A stretch of 64,000 nt of DNA from Liolophura sinensis (lineage: Eukaryota > Mollusca > Polyplacophora > Chitonida > Chitonidae): contig NC_088301.1 of the NCBI RefSeq assembly GCF_032854445.1, positions 7,300,044-7,364,043 of the forward strand, in the 5' to 3' direction. The position numbers and the translations under genes were made by a program. Positions 21,838 to 33,872 of this stretch are shown piece by piece. The notes below the pieces were generated by a model. The model was not told the DNA's origin. It saw only the letters and a list, made by a program, of their open reading frames with translations, and searched no databases. Each line of letters begins with the position of its first letter. Positions within the stretch are counted from its first letter, which is position 1.

Positions 21838-22330
21838 TTAGGTCATTCTCTCTTTCGTAACATCCTTCTTCCTAGCTTCGCCCTCAAGGCTTCCTGGCAG
21901 TAACACACTTGAGCAAGCAGCCAGGATGGGGCTTGTGTAATTACAACCACTCTCGCCGCTCTCGGTAGATGTGGGACACCCATCTGTCTCTTCTCCGCGC
22001 AACAGTGGCACCAAAAGCTCATCCGAGTGAGAGAACAACAATGGCGTGGCCGTCACAGAGCTGACCTCTTGGATGAATGGACGGCCCAATTCCCCGGCAG
22101 ACCTCTCTGGCTTACATTTGTGACAAGAAGTATTCGCCCACCTCGTGTTCCTCATCTGCGTCCGGGATAAGCGGACAGAGGTCTTCTAACCCAGGCTCAC
22201 TCTCGTCTTCCGGTTTGTTTAACAATTCTGGCCCAACCCATTTAGAAATGGCCGCCACTTCTTACTCGGCAAGATCATCCTCAGAGTTGTCACCCTTCCA
22301 TGCCGTGTGGTTGCTAGATGACGCTTAAGG
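21838..22330 (-). pseudogene. Degenerate acidic coding-like sequence, unidentified
   Basis: On the minus strand, successive frames give non-repetitive protein-like text interrupted by two stops and a frame change. From about 22330 the segments are TAWKGDNSEDDLAE then stop; KWVGPELLNKPEDESEPGLE running to EEHEVGEYFLSQM then stop; and, in another frame, a 105-codon ORF (22155-21838) with PERSAGELGRPFIQEV and DELLVPLLRGEETDG. Composition is rich in Glu, Asp, Ser and Leu, higher in GC than the flanks, and unlike the local repeats. Together with the frame at 20.45-21.69 kb it could be the remains of one gene, for example a receptor tail. Function is unknown. Confidence 0.2.
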
Positions 22331-23525
22331 CGTCACCAGTATGCCACAGTGTGACAGGCCTGTCTTAAATTAAACCTGGTGGCAAAGCTTACTTCCGAGA
22401 CTGCCACCCGAGTAGCCCTGAGTCAAATCACGACGCAATCTTAGACTTAAATCAAAATTTCAGATCGCTTTAAAATTATTCTTTCTTATATTACAAGGCT
22501 AAAAGTTTGTTGGAAAACGTAAATTCTGGGTAACTTATTGTACAACAAATGTCAGCTAAAATAACGGAAAGGAACATACCAAATTTAATGATTGAAGTTT
22601 TGACTTAAGTCTAAGATCGCCTCGTGATCCCGGGGCCAGTACCCTAAAATATAACAGATTTTTATTGGGTACATAATGTTAGATAAGACCAAGGAATTTT
22701 GGCTGATTTATTTCTATCCTTTTTCCCGTCTCCACTTAAATAAGCTTGTATCAGGGCAACAATGTGTCAGTTTAAACTGTAACGTTGTTCTCTGTTTAAT
22801 GTGATGTCATGATGAGCTGGGAAAAGGACGTTTGACATCAATGAATTGACGTCAGAGGCATTGTGGCCTGGAGTTTGTTGGAGTTGATTGATTCGTCTCC
22901 CTGATGGGACAATGAACTTCCGATATTAATGGCACCAGACGTCATTTTCATGGTGTCCTATGACGTAATAAATAACATGACACAACAATGTAACACTAAG
23001 CACTGTGTTAACTGACATGCGTACATCTATAGAAGGTATAAAACAAAAGGAAAACTACTGGAAGGATAGGCGTTATATACTTTCTCGTCCTGCGAAATAA
23101 CTTTTTCGAGATTGGCGACCCATCAGTTAATTGACAATAAATTCTGTGTTGTCTTCAATAATGGATAGCTGATGTAACTATCATGTAACCACCATAAAAT
23201 GTCAACACTGACTGGAGACTTTGACGTAAACAAACGCTTACAGAAAGGTAGAATTCTGTGGATGGGGTGAATCGTACTCTGAAGTATTAATTATGCAATT
23301 TCTACATCTTTATACAAATTGCATTTTGTAAGGAAGTAATATTCCCACCTGATTAAAAATGTATGTTTTATATAAATATAAACGTGTCCCCATCGGAACT
23401 TATGAAGTGTTACTTGTTTACCTTTCAAGTAATGGAAGCGCCTAGTCGGTGTGTCCCATAACTCTTGTTACAAACGAAGCCGGCGCACGGCGCTATGCGT
23501 CACAATTGCAAAACAGAGCTTCCCA
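22331..23525. other. Unannotated spacer
   Basis: AT-rich non-repetitive DNA with no convincing open frame; nothing recognised. Confidence 0.5.
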
Positions 23526-23529
23526 GTGC

Positions 23530-24015
23530 GATTATCAGTATCAGCTATTACACTGTCACTGTTGGTAACGTTCTTGACCAAGTATCAGCTATTACAATGT
23601 CGCTGTTGGTTATGTACATGGCCCAGTATCAGCTATTACACGGTCGCTGTTGGTTATGTACATGACCCAGTGTCAGCTATTACACTGTCGTTGTTGGTTA
23701 TGTACATGACCCAGTATCAGCTATTACACTGTCACTGTTGGTTATGTACATGGTCCAGTATCAGCTATTACACTGTCACTGTTGGTTATGTACATGGCCC
23801 AGTATCAGCCATTACACTGTCGTTATTGGTTATGTACATGACCCAGTATCAGCTATTACACTTTCATTATTGGTTATGTACATGACCCAGTATCAGCCAT
23901 TACACTGTCAATGTTGGTTATGTACATGACCCAGTATCAGCCATTACACTTTCATTATTGGTTATGTACATGACCCAGTATCCGCTATTACACTGTCGTT
24001 ATTGGTTGTGTACAT
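23530..24015. repeat. 44-bp minisatellite
   Basis: About eleven units of CAGTATCAGCTATTACACTG, TCACTGTTGGTTATGTACAT and GACC. Because 44 is not a multiple of three, each unit shifts frame, so the 144-codon open frame is not evidence of a gene. Confidence 0.93.
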
Positions 24016-24477
24016 GGTCAAGTGTTACAGTGTTAATTACCCTGTCTCTTTGCTGACGTGGGCCATCGATTGCATGACAGACGACACCAGGGAGCCGAGA
24101 AAATACACGCTGTTTGATTGCCAGTGTATATTTCGGTCGACAGGTTTCGTTTACGAAGTTCTACAGGAAATTTTGTATTTTTTCCTCACTACTCACGAAC
24201 TAATTCAAAATTTAACCATTCATTCCTATTTAACTTTTAGCATATACGTTTTGTCGTCTTCAAAAAGATGAACAAAAGTTGTCTTAAAAAGATCGTAATG
24301 GTATAAATATCCTTCATGGTTTTCCGTACTAATGCCTTTCAAACTTTTTTTTAAACATTATTTTCTATGGCGTACCTCTTTCAACACAGTAGTATTTTGA
24401 TGCGCTCCGGAAAATAAGCCCGACAAAAACCAAATACACGCCCATATTCTCCCTGAAAGACGCCGTATAACTTATCT

Positions 24478-24545
24478 ATTTATTCCATGGGTGTTTTACG
24501 CTGTACTCAAGAATATTTCGCTTATACGACAGCGGCCAGCAATAA
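24478..24545 (-). mobile_element. SINE family 1 tail fragment abutting a minisatellite
   Basis: TTTACGCTGTACTCAAGAAT and ACGACAGCGGCCAGCAATAA, after which the sequence passes directly into the 24.5-25.1 kb purine-rich array. Confidence 0.75.
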
Positions 24546-25072
24546 GGGAAGGCAGGACAGAGGGTAGAGGCTGGGAGGCTGAACAATAAGGGGAGTCGGG
24601 ACAGAGGGTAGAGGCTGGGAAGCTGGGCAATAAGAGGATGCCGGATAGAGGGTAAAGCCTAAGAGGCTGGACAGAGGCTAAAGGCTAAGAGGCTGGACAA
24701 AGGGTGGAGGCTAAGAGAATTGAAAGGGGGTAGTGGCTAAGAGGCTGAACAGTGGGTGGAGGCTAAGAGGCTGGACAAAGGGTGGAGACTAAGAAGGTGG
24801 ACGGAGGGTAGAGGCTCAGAGGCTGGACGGAGGGTGGAGGCTAAGAGGCCGGACGGAGAGTGGAGGCTAAGAGGCTGGATGGAAGGTAGAGGCTAAGAGG
24901 CTGGATGGAGCGTAGAGGCTAAGAGACTGGACAGAGGGTGGAGGCTAAGAGGCCGGACGGAGAGTGGAGGCTAAGAGGCTGGATGGAGGGTAGAGGCTAA
25001 GAGACTGGGCAGATAGTAGAGGCTAAGGGACTGGGCAGATAGTAGAGGCTAAGAGGCTGGACAGAGGGTGGA
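24546..25072. repeat. Purine-rich 24-28-bp minisatellite
   Basis: About twenty units of AGAGGGTGGAGGCTAAGAGG and CTGGACGG with strong strand asymmetry (almost no pyrimidines on plus). It starts where a truncated SINE ends. Confidence 0.9.
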
Positions 25073-25690
25073 AACGTTTATCCTTCAGTTTTCATTTAAT
25101 TGAATGCGAATTTGAGCAGAGCTTCTCCGGAAAACATTACGCCAGGCCAAGTGCCAGGCAAGACTCTTGCTTTACTTACTTACACATATACTTATTTGCC
25201 TGGGGTTTGATACCACGCTCAATAAAACCACATTTACACGGCATCAGTCGGTGTAAACCTTCAACATTTGGTTAACAACTGATAAGACTGACGCACTGAT
25301 TTCACTCGCACACACAGAATCAGTTCAGTGTGTACGTCAACCTTGTACTTAAACGGAACTTCGCTTAAGACCACGTAATGCAAGTTCACGCTTCGCAACA
25401 TGAATATTTGTCAAAATGACAGGACTGACACGTGAACACAGGTTTATCTGACAGTAAATACCACGCAAGTCTTATACTGAAGAGTGATTTCCCTAAACAT
25501 GAATTTCAGGCCGTTTATTCCCCCACCCCCCCTCCAAGAACTGGTTGATGTGGCAAACCCCTTGATGTTTATAATGCCGCAGTCCGTTCTTCTAAAGGCT
25601 GGATTTGAACACCTTTGCATTAACTGGATGATTTATTCACTTGTCTGTCTTGGTATTTAGGTGTATGTTGAATTCTAGCATTATTCCGGT

Positions 25691-25805
25691 GAAACCTGCG
25701 GATTGTCGTGGATTTTACCTGGGCTCTGCTTGCTTTCTTCCCATCATAATGCTGGCCGCGGTATATATATTCTTGCGTACGGCGTAAGACCAATCAAATA
25801 AGTAA
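25691..25805 (+). mobile_element. 5'-truncated SINE family 1 with 11-bp target duplication
   Basis: GAAACCTGCGGATTGTCGTGG to GTACGGCGTAAGACCAATCA. It is flanked by ATTATTCCGGT at 25680-25690 and 25806-25816, so it inserted in this truncated form. Confidence 0.85.
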
Positions 25806-26119
25806 ATTATTCCGGTCATACCACAACGGTGTCGCCTTGTAGCAGGTTCCAAAACCTATATCCTTCTGGCGGTACCTCACAGCACGGGATGTCAGACACC
25901 AGAGAAGATACCAGGCAAGGCTACCGACCTACCAGTATGATCTGAAATTGAGAAATAACTGAATTTTCTTTTACGGACATGGACAAGCTGGCTTGAAATG
26001 CCCTACACCCTTATTAAGTACCTTACGAACTTATCCAGCATATAGACCCTGTTAAACATCACTGGACGTCTAACTTACCATTTAACATTGAAGAGTGAGT
26101 GACTGCTTAGGGTTCAACG

Positions 26120-26450
26120 TTGTACTTTTCAAACAAGTTTTCAGTCATATGACGACGAAGGAATCATTAGAGTGCATGCAATGCGCTTCCTTGTTGCAGG
26201 ACGGGTTTCCGCCGCTCTTTTATCTAGTGCTGCTTCACTGAGACGCCTTACCGAAGGCAAGTAAGCTGCCCCTTCTGAGCCATACTACTGATACGGGTCA
26301 ACCAGTTGTCTAATTATCCCCTTCATGCTGAACACCAAGCGATGAAGTTACAACTTCGTGTTTTAAGGTCTTAAGGCTGTGACTCGACCCAGGACTGCCC
26401 CTGGATCTACCGCTCCTGAAGCGGACAACACTGAGGAAGGCAGTGGAACA
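26120..26450 (-). mobile_element. SINE family 3 (tRNA head on the right)
   Basis: The left end TTTTCAGTCATATGACGACG, the middle ACGGGTCAACCAGTTGTC and TTTTAAGGTCTTAAGGCTGT then GACTCGACCCAGG are shared with 51480-51835. The short frame at 26379-26576 is part of it and not a gene. Confidence 0.6.
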
Positions 26451-27140
26451 AATCAGCCATTAAAATCATTGAAATATGTGACCAAGGCAAGTTTTATTCC
26501 GATGGACTTCAAAGCGAAATATGATACAATAAACCAATATATACACAAGCAGTGTAGACTGTCGAAGCTTACTTGAGGACACTTCTTAAAAACACATTTC
26601 TGTTACGTTTCGACTTATTCTCCCAATAATTAAACAAAAACGAAAAGTATAGCAATGTAATTTAAAATGAGGAAGAAATGCAATGTTTACACCAGACATT
26701 TCAGCTGCCTTAGTATATAGTAGTAATATGTGGTTGTAACCCTGACGTTTAAGGTTAGCTTCTAATAATAAAGCAACATCAAAATGAGGTCTTCCTAGCT
26801 TACAGCTCTGTATAGACGTCTCCTTAACGTACATTTATCACCTTATCTAACTTTTGATAACACACCCCTTGTTAACATAAAATTAGCATAAAGCAAGTAA
26901 TTATGAGAGGTTTCCAAATAAATGATAACATATATCAAGGAAATATCTCATTGCAAGTCTTCCTTACCTTTCTGTCATATATATATATATATACATCGTG
27001 TCCCGTATTGAAAGCCTTCCATCAGAGCACTGAGATTCAAACTCAAAGTACCCACCTTAGAATCCAGTGAGTCAAATGATCCTTACCTTTCAACAACAAC
27101 AAAAATTAGCGCAGTCATAGGTCAGAAACTCCTAAAGAAA

Positions 27141-27389
27141 CTCTGGGAAACTGCTTTTGACCTTGTGTCTGTATTACGTCACTCTGGGAAACTGCTTTTG
27201 ACCTTGTGTCTGTATTACGTCACTCTGGGAAACTGCTTTTGACCTTGTGTCTGTATTACGTCACTCTGGGAAACTGCTTTTGACCTTGTGTCTGTATTAC
27301 GTCACTCTGGGAAACTACTTTTGACCTTGTGTCTGTATTACGTCACTCTGGGAAACTGCTTTTGACCTTGTGTCTGTATTACGTCACTC
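27141..27389. repeat. 41-bp tandem repeat, six units
   Basis: Nearly identical units CTCTGGGAAACTGCTTTTGA, CCTTGTGTCTGTATTACGTC and A. The sharp start and low divergence suggest recent expansion. Confidence 0.95.
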
Positions 27390-27699
27390 AGAAGGATATC
27401 ACTTTCACATATTCTGCTTTTCAGGAGCCTTCGTTTTCCTGTCTGTTTCACAATGCACTCTGGGACATTGCCGTCATATTTCTGTCTGTTTTATCGGACA
27501 ATCTCGAGAAGTGTCATCACAGTTTTTGTTTATGGAGACATTCTGCTGAATTGCCTTCAAAATGATGTCCATTTCACTATTAAATATGGGGCATTGCCGT
27601 GACATTTATGTCCATTCCATGCTTTTGGGGAACTTTCACCCACTTTATAGAACACTCATGGAAGGACATTGCCTACAGTCTAAATTTCTGTGAATCAAC

Positions 27700-28045
27700 A
27701 GAACACTCACTATGTGGTTCTGTGTTTAACAGTGAAGCCAACACCGCTGGTATCTCTGACAGTAACCTTCACGGTTCTGTGTTTAACAATGAAAAGCAAA
27801 GTCAAAGCGCTCCCTCTTAAAATAGCCCCGTGTTAAAGTGAAGCAATTTGCACAGTGCTAACTTCTCTGAAAGTCACCTGTACAGTTCTCTACATGTTTT
27901 ATCATAAACAGAGAAGCACACTGCCAACAGTGCTGGTCTCTCTGAGTATGGCTTTTATAGTCATGTGTTTAACAATGAAGCACACTGCCAACAGTGCTGG
28001 TCTCTCTGAAAGTGGCTTTCACAGTTCTGTATATATTTAACAGTT
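27700..28045. repeat. Degenerate 60-65-bp repeat
   Basis: Recurring TTCTGTGTTTAACAATGAAG and CAACAGTGCTGGTCTCTCTG. Short plus-strand open frames over it lack any recognised motif. Confidence 0.65.
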
Positions 28046-28099
28046 TAGAATGAAACCACTTTCAGCACTGTTTACTGCTTCTGAACTTGGGTATCACCT

Positions 28100-29160
28100 T
28101 TTTAGTTCTCACCTCAATGTCATTTATACCCATTTCTGCTTCAAATGATCTTGTTTTCTACTCTCTAACACGAGTCGAAGGACACATCATTACTCTTTGG
28201 CTGCTATTCTGGTGCCAGATTCATTTCCCAGGGTATTGTACATCTGTGTGTAATTCAAGAGCAAATTTTTAGCAATTACAAGAAGTAAATGCCCCTTGAC
28301 AAAGCGGACAAGTGTAGCGCTGTCATGTTTTCATAATCAGGATTGATGTTAAGCAATCTCTTCTCTAGAGTCTTTATTAAAACATGAGGTAAAATCGAAC
28401 TGAAATTTACATATACTTAGTAAATGCACACAATCTTTAACAACTGTCCAAAGCTTTCATTCTCATGATCGTATCATGATAAGATTTAGATATCCATTGT
28501 TGCTGTCCTTTTGACATTAACATGGTCTGCGCAACTTTTTCTCTCTTTTTCTATTTTTACTGCAAAAAACACTAGCACTTCAAACAGGTAAGCCAGGGAA
28601 AATTTGTGAAATAAAGAAAAGAATAGGAAATCAAAGCCGGTCACAAAAATTAAGTGAAACTTGAGGTGTGTACTGCATGTGTGAGAGTCTGGTGGGATTT
28701 ACTAAGAAAATATCCACTATTACATGTATTGTGTGAATGATCCCAGAAAGAAAAAAAAACACCAAGAACCTTGGACAAGTAATTATTAGTATGACAATGA
28801 TGTTCAAAACTTGCTATTTTGACTGAAAAACATTGTCATTTGGAAATGTCCAAAGATCTTCCACTGTTTCAGTTGACAATAGATAAACCAAAGGATATTT
28901 CACAATTATTTAGCATTTTGTCATAACAGATAATGAAGACAGTACAAACTTGTGTGGACAAAAAAAGTAACTAACTTCATCTGGATTGTTCAACTGAGGA
29001 GGGGGGGGGGGGCAAGTTGAACAATGCTTTATAACAGACAAAAAAGAAAAGAAAAACATAAAAAACCCACATCACAGCCAAAGGTGGTCATCTAAATGAG
29101 GAGGTATAAAACTGAGTGTATTTAAAACTCTCAATTTTGTCTCAATTTACACTGACATAT
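28100..29160. other. Unannotated AT-rich spacer 3' of neurocalcin
   Basis: Holds a poly(G) run at 29001-29012 and no supported gene. Confidence 0.5.

Positions 29161-29164
<4 letters not shown>

Positions 29165-29196
<32 letters not shown>
29165..29196. repeat. (AT)n microsatellite
   Basis: About 16 AT dinucleotides. Confidence 0.98.
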
Positions 29197-29207
<11 letters not shown>

Positions 29208-29538
29208 AACATCATTTGGATCAGACTGATATTTTTTAAATTCACAACATAATTTCCAGTGAAACATGAATATCTGCACGCATTGGCTGACTTACTGAGA
29301 AAAAGGAGAAGGAATATATCTTGGCCACTTTGGAACAATCAACTCTTACTAGAATGTCACTATAGCAGGTGTTTGCATATTCTGAACTGCAAAGCATGCA
29401 GGCAGATTTACACTCAGTCTGGACAACTTTGTGCTTTGATAAAAAAACAAGGAAAGAAACACAAATAGGTGTTAAACAGTAATGTTAAGTTAACATGCTT
29501 ATGATACTCCAAACAGATAAACTTGATGATTGGGTGTG

Positions 29539-29540
<2 letters not shown>

Positions 29541-29601
<61 letters not shown>
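29541..29601. repeat. (AT)n microsatellite, about 30 units
   Basis: Pure alternating AT, likely a replication or assembly weak point. It lies in the downstream flank of neurocalcin. Confidence 0.98.
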
Positions 29602-29603
<2 letters not shown>

Positions 29604-29655
29604 GTAGGTAGATGAACATATCTTTGACATAGATATTCATATATTTAGTCCTCAT

Positions 29656-29661
29656 TTTATT
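29656..29661 (-). terminator. Candidate poly(A) signal of neurocalcin
   Basis: AATAAA on the minus strand, about 670 bases past the neurocalcin stop, just beyond an (AT)n tract. It is an early canonical signal downstream, but AT-rich DNA makes chance likely. Confidence 0.25.
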
Positions 29662-30329
29662 GTTGTTGTTGTTACTTCTTATTGTTTATACCATGACGAA
29701 ACAGATCTGTAGAAAACTGTACAAGAATTAACTGAACAATTATCTTCAGCCCAAGATAAAGACTTTTGGGGAAGAATGAACGTCTGGTGAATTACAAAGT
29801 ACACGTAGAGTTCTCTGTGCTTACAAAGTACACGAAGAGTTCTCTGTGCTTCATTCTTGGCTGTAAAGCTCACACAGAGAAACTTTGGTGGGTTCTGCCA
29901 GTGTGTTTACAATCCCACACTTGCCACCAAACGCTGTTGAAACCTGGAGGAGTCCATTCTGAGCACAGACTGGATTGATAGAACAGGCAAGCACATCCAT
30001 GCCTCAAGCCATAATCTCTGCTCTTCCATTCCCGAGCAAACTTCAACGAACGGAGGCTAAATCAGCACATAAGCCATCTCACTCCAACACATCTTAATAG
30101 CAATCCAGTGGACAGAAAACAGAATGAATACAAAAGCAAACAAATGACCTTCCTATGGAATGGTGCAATTCGAGGAATCATTCGTGTTTCTTCTCTTCTC
30201 TCTGTTTTTTTTAAACATTTTTCTCATATAATCCTTTTATGTTGTTTTCTTATTTTTTTTTTTGTACAGTGTTATGATGGAACTCCAGTAAAACATGTGA
30301 GAGATTTTGAAAAGACCTCTCTTCTGGTT

Positions 30330-30527
30330 TCAGCTCTGTGAATTGGGATCACATTGAAGTAATCGCACAATGGAGGGGTCACTTTTGGCCCCCTCGATAA
30401 ATTCGGCTAGAGATAGCTGTCCATCCAGGTTCTTATCCATCTGGCGGAATATTTTATCTGTTCTTTTCTCTGGAGTCGATTCATCTTCAGGCATCTTCAT
30501 AACCGTGCCTACCATCTTGTAAATAGC
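30330..30527 (-). CDS. Nca: Neurocalcin coding exon 2 (C-terminus)
   Basis: The exon is 198 nt, from acceptor TCTTTGTAG|GCTATT to the TGA stop at 30330-30332. It encodes [18 protein letters not shown]-hand 4 and the end DPNSQS. The 65 residues continue the family alignment without gap. Confidence 0.96.
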   Translation of the reverse strand, partial: AIYKMVGTVMKMPEDESTPEKRTDKIFRQMDKNLDGQLSLAEFIEGAKSDPSIVRLLQCDPNSQS

Positions 30528-33500
30528 CTACAAAGATACACAACACAATCTCTTTAACACATACACATATTCGTTTTCTGTCAACAACTGTTTTTTAATG
30601 GAGTTATCCAACTGACATTCAGTTAGTGGAAGACACTATATATAAATATATAAATATTTATATGGTTATATAAACTTGAAGATTTGCCCAGCATCCAGCA
30701 GGTCCATGTCCTGAAATGACAAGCCTCCAGAGGATACAGTAAAGGGATACATATTGCTGGAAAAAAAGGACTAGCTAGACAAACAATACTGTTCACAATT
30801 TGAAAGGGTCTAATACTTGCCTTGTTTACTGTAAGAGAACCTGATTGCACAAAATATATACTCAGTGTGGGGTGGACCGACAGACTGACAGATGCCCCAA
30901 ATATACAAACAGTCAGTCCCAAACTCCCCAATCCTTCAGGGCATATATCAAAATTAAGGTTTTGATTACAAACTAGAGACAGCTGTTTTACAAAACAGCA
31001 ATACACTGCTTGATGATAAGCTGTTCGTGTAAATGCAGTAACTTTTCCTCCTCTATTTTAGTGACAAAGGCATTGGGCATGTGGGCGATGCCTGAGAAAC
31101 AGAAAATCAATTGAACATGGCATGTGTCCCCCATTATACTGGTTTGCTTAAAAGAAACCTTTAAAAAAAAAATAAAATAAAAATACATATGCGCTAATCA
31201 AATCAAATTTTCTGTACTTTTACCAAGAATACTGCCTTTCAGTAAATACCAGACTCATACCTTTAACACCTGTAGTGTTAAAATAGTTTTCAAGTTTGAA
31301 AAAAGTTATAATTAATGTCACTTCCTTTTAAATGGTGAAATGAAATTAATTATCTGGGCTATTTTAACAAAATACCAGAATTTGAGCTGATCAGTTTTTC
31401 ACCAAAAATCTTTCTTATAGCCTCTTTAATACAACTAGGTTTTCAACAGTTTGGACACCTTGTAGCCGTGGACTTCGATTGGATGCATTGAATAATTCAA
31501 TTTGTATTCCGATTTTAAATGTTACACGTGTAGGCTAAAGCCCAGAACTTGCTTTGCAAAACTGGCTATTGAAGTATCCTCACACCACAATCTGAATCAC
31601 GACCAATAACTCTTCTTACCCTCTAACACACTGAGTTCCCTCCCCTTAAAAATCCATAACTCATCTGTTGCCATACAGCTGCAAGTCTGAGCTAATTATG
31701 GTCGCTTATCTTCTGACCCTTTCATAATGAGACATGTTTCACAGATTAGCTGGGCTGACTGCTAAACTACAGGTCTGCAGGCCTGTATACTGTAGATTGT
31801 ATGTGGGCGTACAGATCAGCAAGAACTGATCAATGGCGTAGAGACAAGGCTGGGAGACATGCCAGCAAATCCTGCCACGGGCATATTCACGGCATCAGCA
31901 GCCAGGGAAAAGCTCCATTATGGACATTTCCTCTCCGATATATGCATGAAAACTACACTATCTGCTTCACATTAATGCATTTGTCGTGTCATGTACACAG
32001 GATGGAAAATATTAAGACAGGGGTGCTTATAAATCTATGTCGCGCCAAATGGGTATTATGGTAAGATAATTAATATTAAATATACAAGCAATTATTCCTT
32101 TATTTTACTGGTGTTGATAATCTCATTCCAGTATTTTCTTCAACACAAAAGCATCTGGTTTATGTTTGAAGAAAACTTGCCTGGAGTAAACTACTGCCTT
32201 CCCCCAGGTAAATGACAATTAAACCGTTTTATTTCAGTCACAGTAAGTGGAACCATAGCTGGATTTGAATCTGTGACTTCACTGGTTAGGGGACATCCAG
32301 CTACAATGCTTTATCTGAACAAGACTGTGAGGGAATCAGGCCTCTACCTAACTTATAATAAAGTCAACCAATTATACTCCATGTTGCTAAAGGCCTCATT
32401 TCTAAAGAATTTCACAGTTTCTGCTAAAAGCACCTCAAACCAATTTAGATTTCACTGAAGAAGACGTCACTGCATGGATCCAGACCAGGACAGCCAGCCA
32501 AGCAAAAGGAACTTTCAGAAAGCTAAAACCTCACAGCTGAAAACCTGGATAATTGATATGTGTGAAAAGTTCGTAAAATTGTTCACATGCTTACTTTTAG
32601 TTAAAACCAACGTTACGAGGCAAAAATCATTCCTTCATTCAGTTAAAACCCACCTATCAATCAATCTATTGTTTTACTGCTTTAGATCAGGCTTTCTAAG
32701 AGATTTGAATTTAAGGATTTGGAGAGATTTATTTATTTGATTGACTGTTGCGTAAAGCCATTGTCAAGAATGTTGCACTTTAGTTAAAATGATGGTGGGT
32801 TTTATGGTTAAAGGAAATGAGACTGCCCTGCCACCAACCTTTGGCAAGTGATATTGGTTGAAGACACAATAGTCAGTGGTTTTCAACAAAAAGGCAGTGC
32901 AAATGACCAAACAAGCATCATGCCCTGACCGCTTTTGTCACCAAAGCCCCACAAGCAGTGAGAGTTGTTTTCATTGTTCTTATTTAATACGAAAATACAT
33001 AAATGATCTTCTGTCAGTACAGATATTTATTTATCTACCTATCTAATTGGTGTTTTATGCCGTAATCAAGAGTATTTCACTTATACGACAGCGGCCAGCA
33101 TCATGGTGCGAGGAAATGGTACAGAGCCCGGGGGAAACCCACAAGTATTGCTAATCTGATATCGTGGAAAAATAAGAGTCTAACTATCACTATGAAAACC
33201 ACACTGTGTACCAATTCAAGAGGATCTGGAGTTGTATATTAAGAATGCTACAGACTCAATCCCTTGGGATCTGATAAACTAAGGACATGAATCTGTAATC
33301 CAAGGATAGTTACACTCTCAATTTGGACCTAAGTGGATTATATGTAAGACACTGAGTTGTAATCTGAGTATAACTACACTCTTGTGTCTGACCAAACCAC
33401 TAAAAAGTTATGCTTTAACTTAATACATGAAAAAATAAATAGACTCCTCCATAACAGACTTACCGTAACAATTTCCAACATTTCCTGTCTAGATATGTAT

Positions 33501-33841
33501 CCGTTTCCATCCAGGTCATACATACTAAAGGCCCACTCAAGTTTTTGCTCCAGCTTTCCCCGTGATGTCACACTCAGGGCACAAATAAACTCCCTGAAAT
33601 CTATAGTTCCGTCGCCGTTTGTATCAAACGTGCGAAACACATGTTCTGCAAACTTTGACGCATCGCCGTACGGGAAAAAGTTTCCGTAAATTTTCTTGAA
33701 TTCCTCCACAGATAGGTGCCCGCTGGGGCAGTCTTTGAGGAAACCTTTGTACCATTCCTGTAACTCCTCGTCACTGAATTCTGTGTGCTTGCGTAAATCC
33801 TCCAGCACTTCTGGCTTCAGCTTGCTGTTCTGCTTTCCCAT
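30330..33841 (-). CDS. Nca: Neurocalcin-like neuronal calcium sensor (two coding exons)
   Basis: Neurocalcins are calcium-myristoyl switch proteins that move to membranes when calcium rises and regulate targets such as guanylate cyclases. Exons 33464-33841 (126 codons) and 30330-30527 (65 codons plus stop) give 191 residues, close to the family's 190-193. MGKQNSKL is a classical N-myristoylation signal. EF-hand 1 is degenerate (DCPSGHL, with the Cys-Pro that abolishes calcium binding in this family). EF-2 (loop 73-84, [12 protein letters not shown]), EF-3 (109-120, [12 protein letters not shown]) and EF-4 (157-168, [12 protein letters not shown]) look competent. [18 protein letters not shown] and [11 protein letters not shown] are near-identical to insect neurocalcin. 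Residue 102 is Glu where I recall Lys as usual. The assignment to neurocalcin/hippocalcin is certain at family level. Confidence 0.97.
32725..32960 (-). mobile_element. Degenerate SINE-like sequence in the neurocalcin intron
   Basis: TTATTTATTTGATTGACTGT with CAAGAATGTTGCACTT, then ATGATGGTGG, resembles the reversed family 1 tail. The right part (GTCACCAAAGCCCCACAAGC) recurs near 52.6 and 60.5 kb. Confidence 0.45.
33026..33148 (-). mobile_element. SINE family 1 fragment
   Basis: AATTGGTGTTTTATGCCGTA through ACGACAGCGGCCAGCATCAT and GAGCCCGGGGGAAACCCACA, reversed and missing the tRNA head. It lies in the single coding-region intron of neurocalcin. Confidence 0.85.
33464..33841 (-). CDS. Nca: Neurocalcin coding exon 1
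   Basis: The exon is 378 nt and opens at the ATG at 33841. It ends in ATTGTTACG|GTAAGTCT (phase 0) after EMLEIVT. It carries the myristoylation signal and EF-hands 1-3. An acceptor at 33873 (TTTTTGCTTTAG|AG) places 31 bases of 5' UTR in this exon, so the gene has at least one upstream noncoding exon. Confidence 0.96.
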
Positions 33842-33872
33842 GGTTACAAACGGCCAAGATTCCTACTCCTCT
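33842..33872 (-). other. Neurocalcin 5' UTR adjoining the start codon
   Basis: The 31 bases lie between the splice acceptor (T-rich tract then TTTAG|AGAGG) and the ATG. There is no upstream ATG in this stretch. Confidence 0.6.

Larger units (their letters stand above)
30528..33463 (-). other. Neurocalcin coding-region intron
   Basis: A 2.9-kb intron between EMLEIVT and AIYKMV, with GTAAGT donor and TTTGTAG acceptor. It holds the SINE fragments noted above and otherwise unremarkable AT-rich DNA. Confidence 0.85.
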
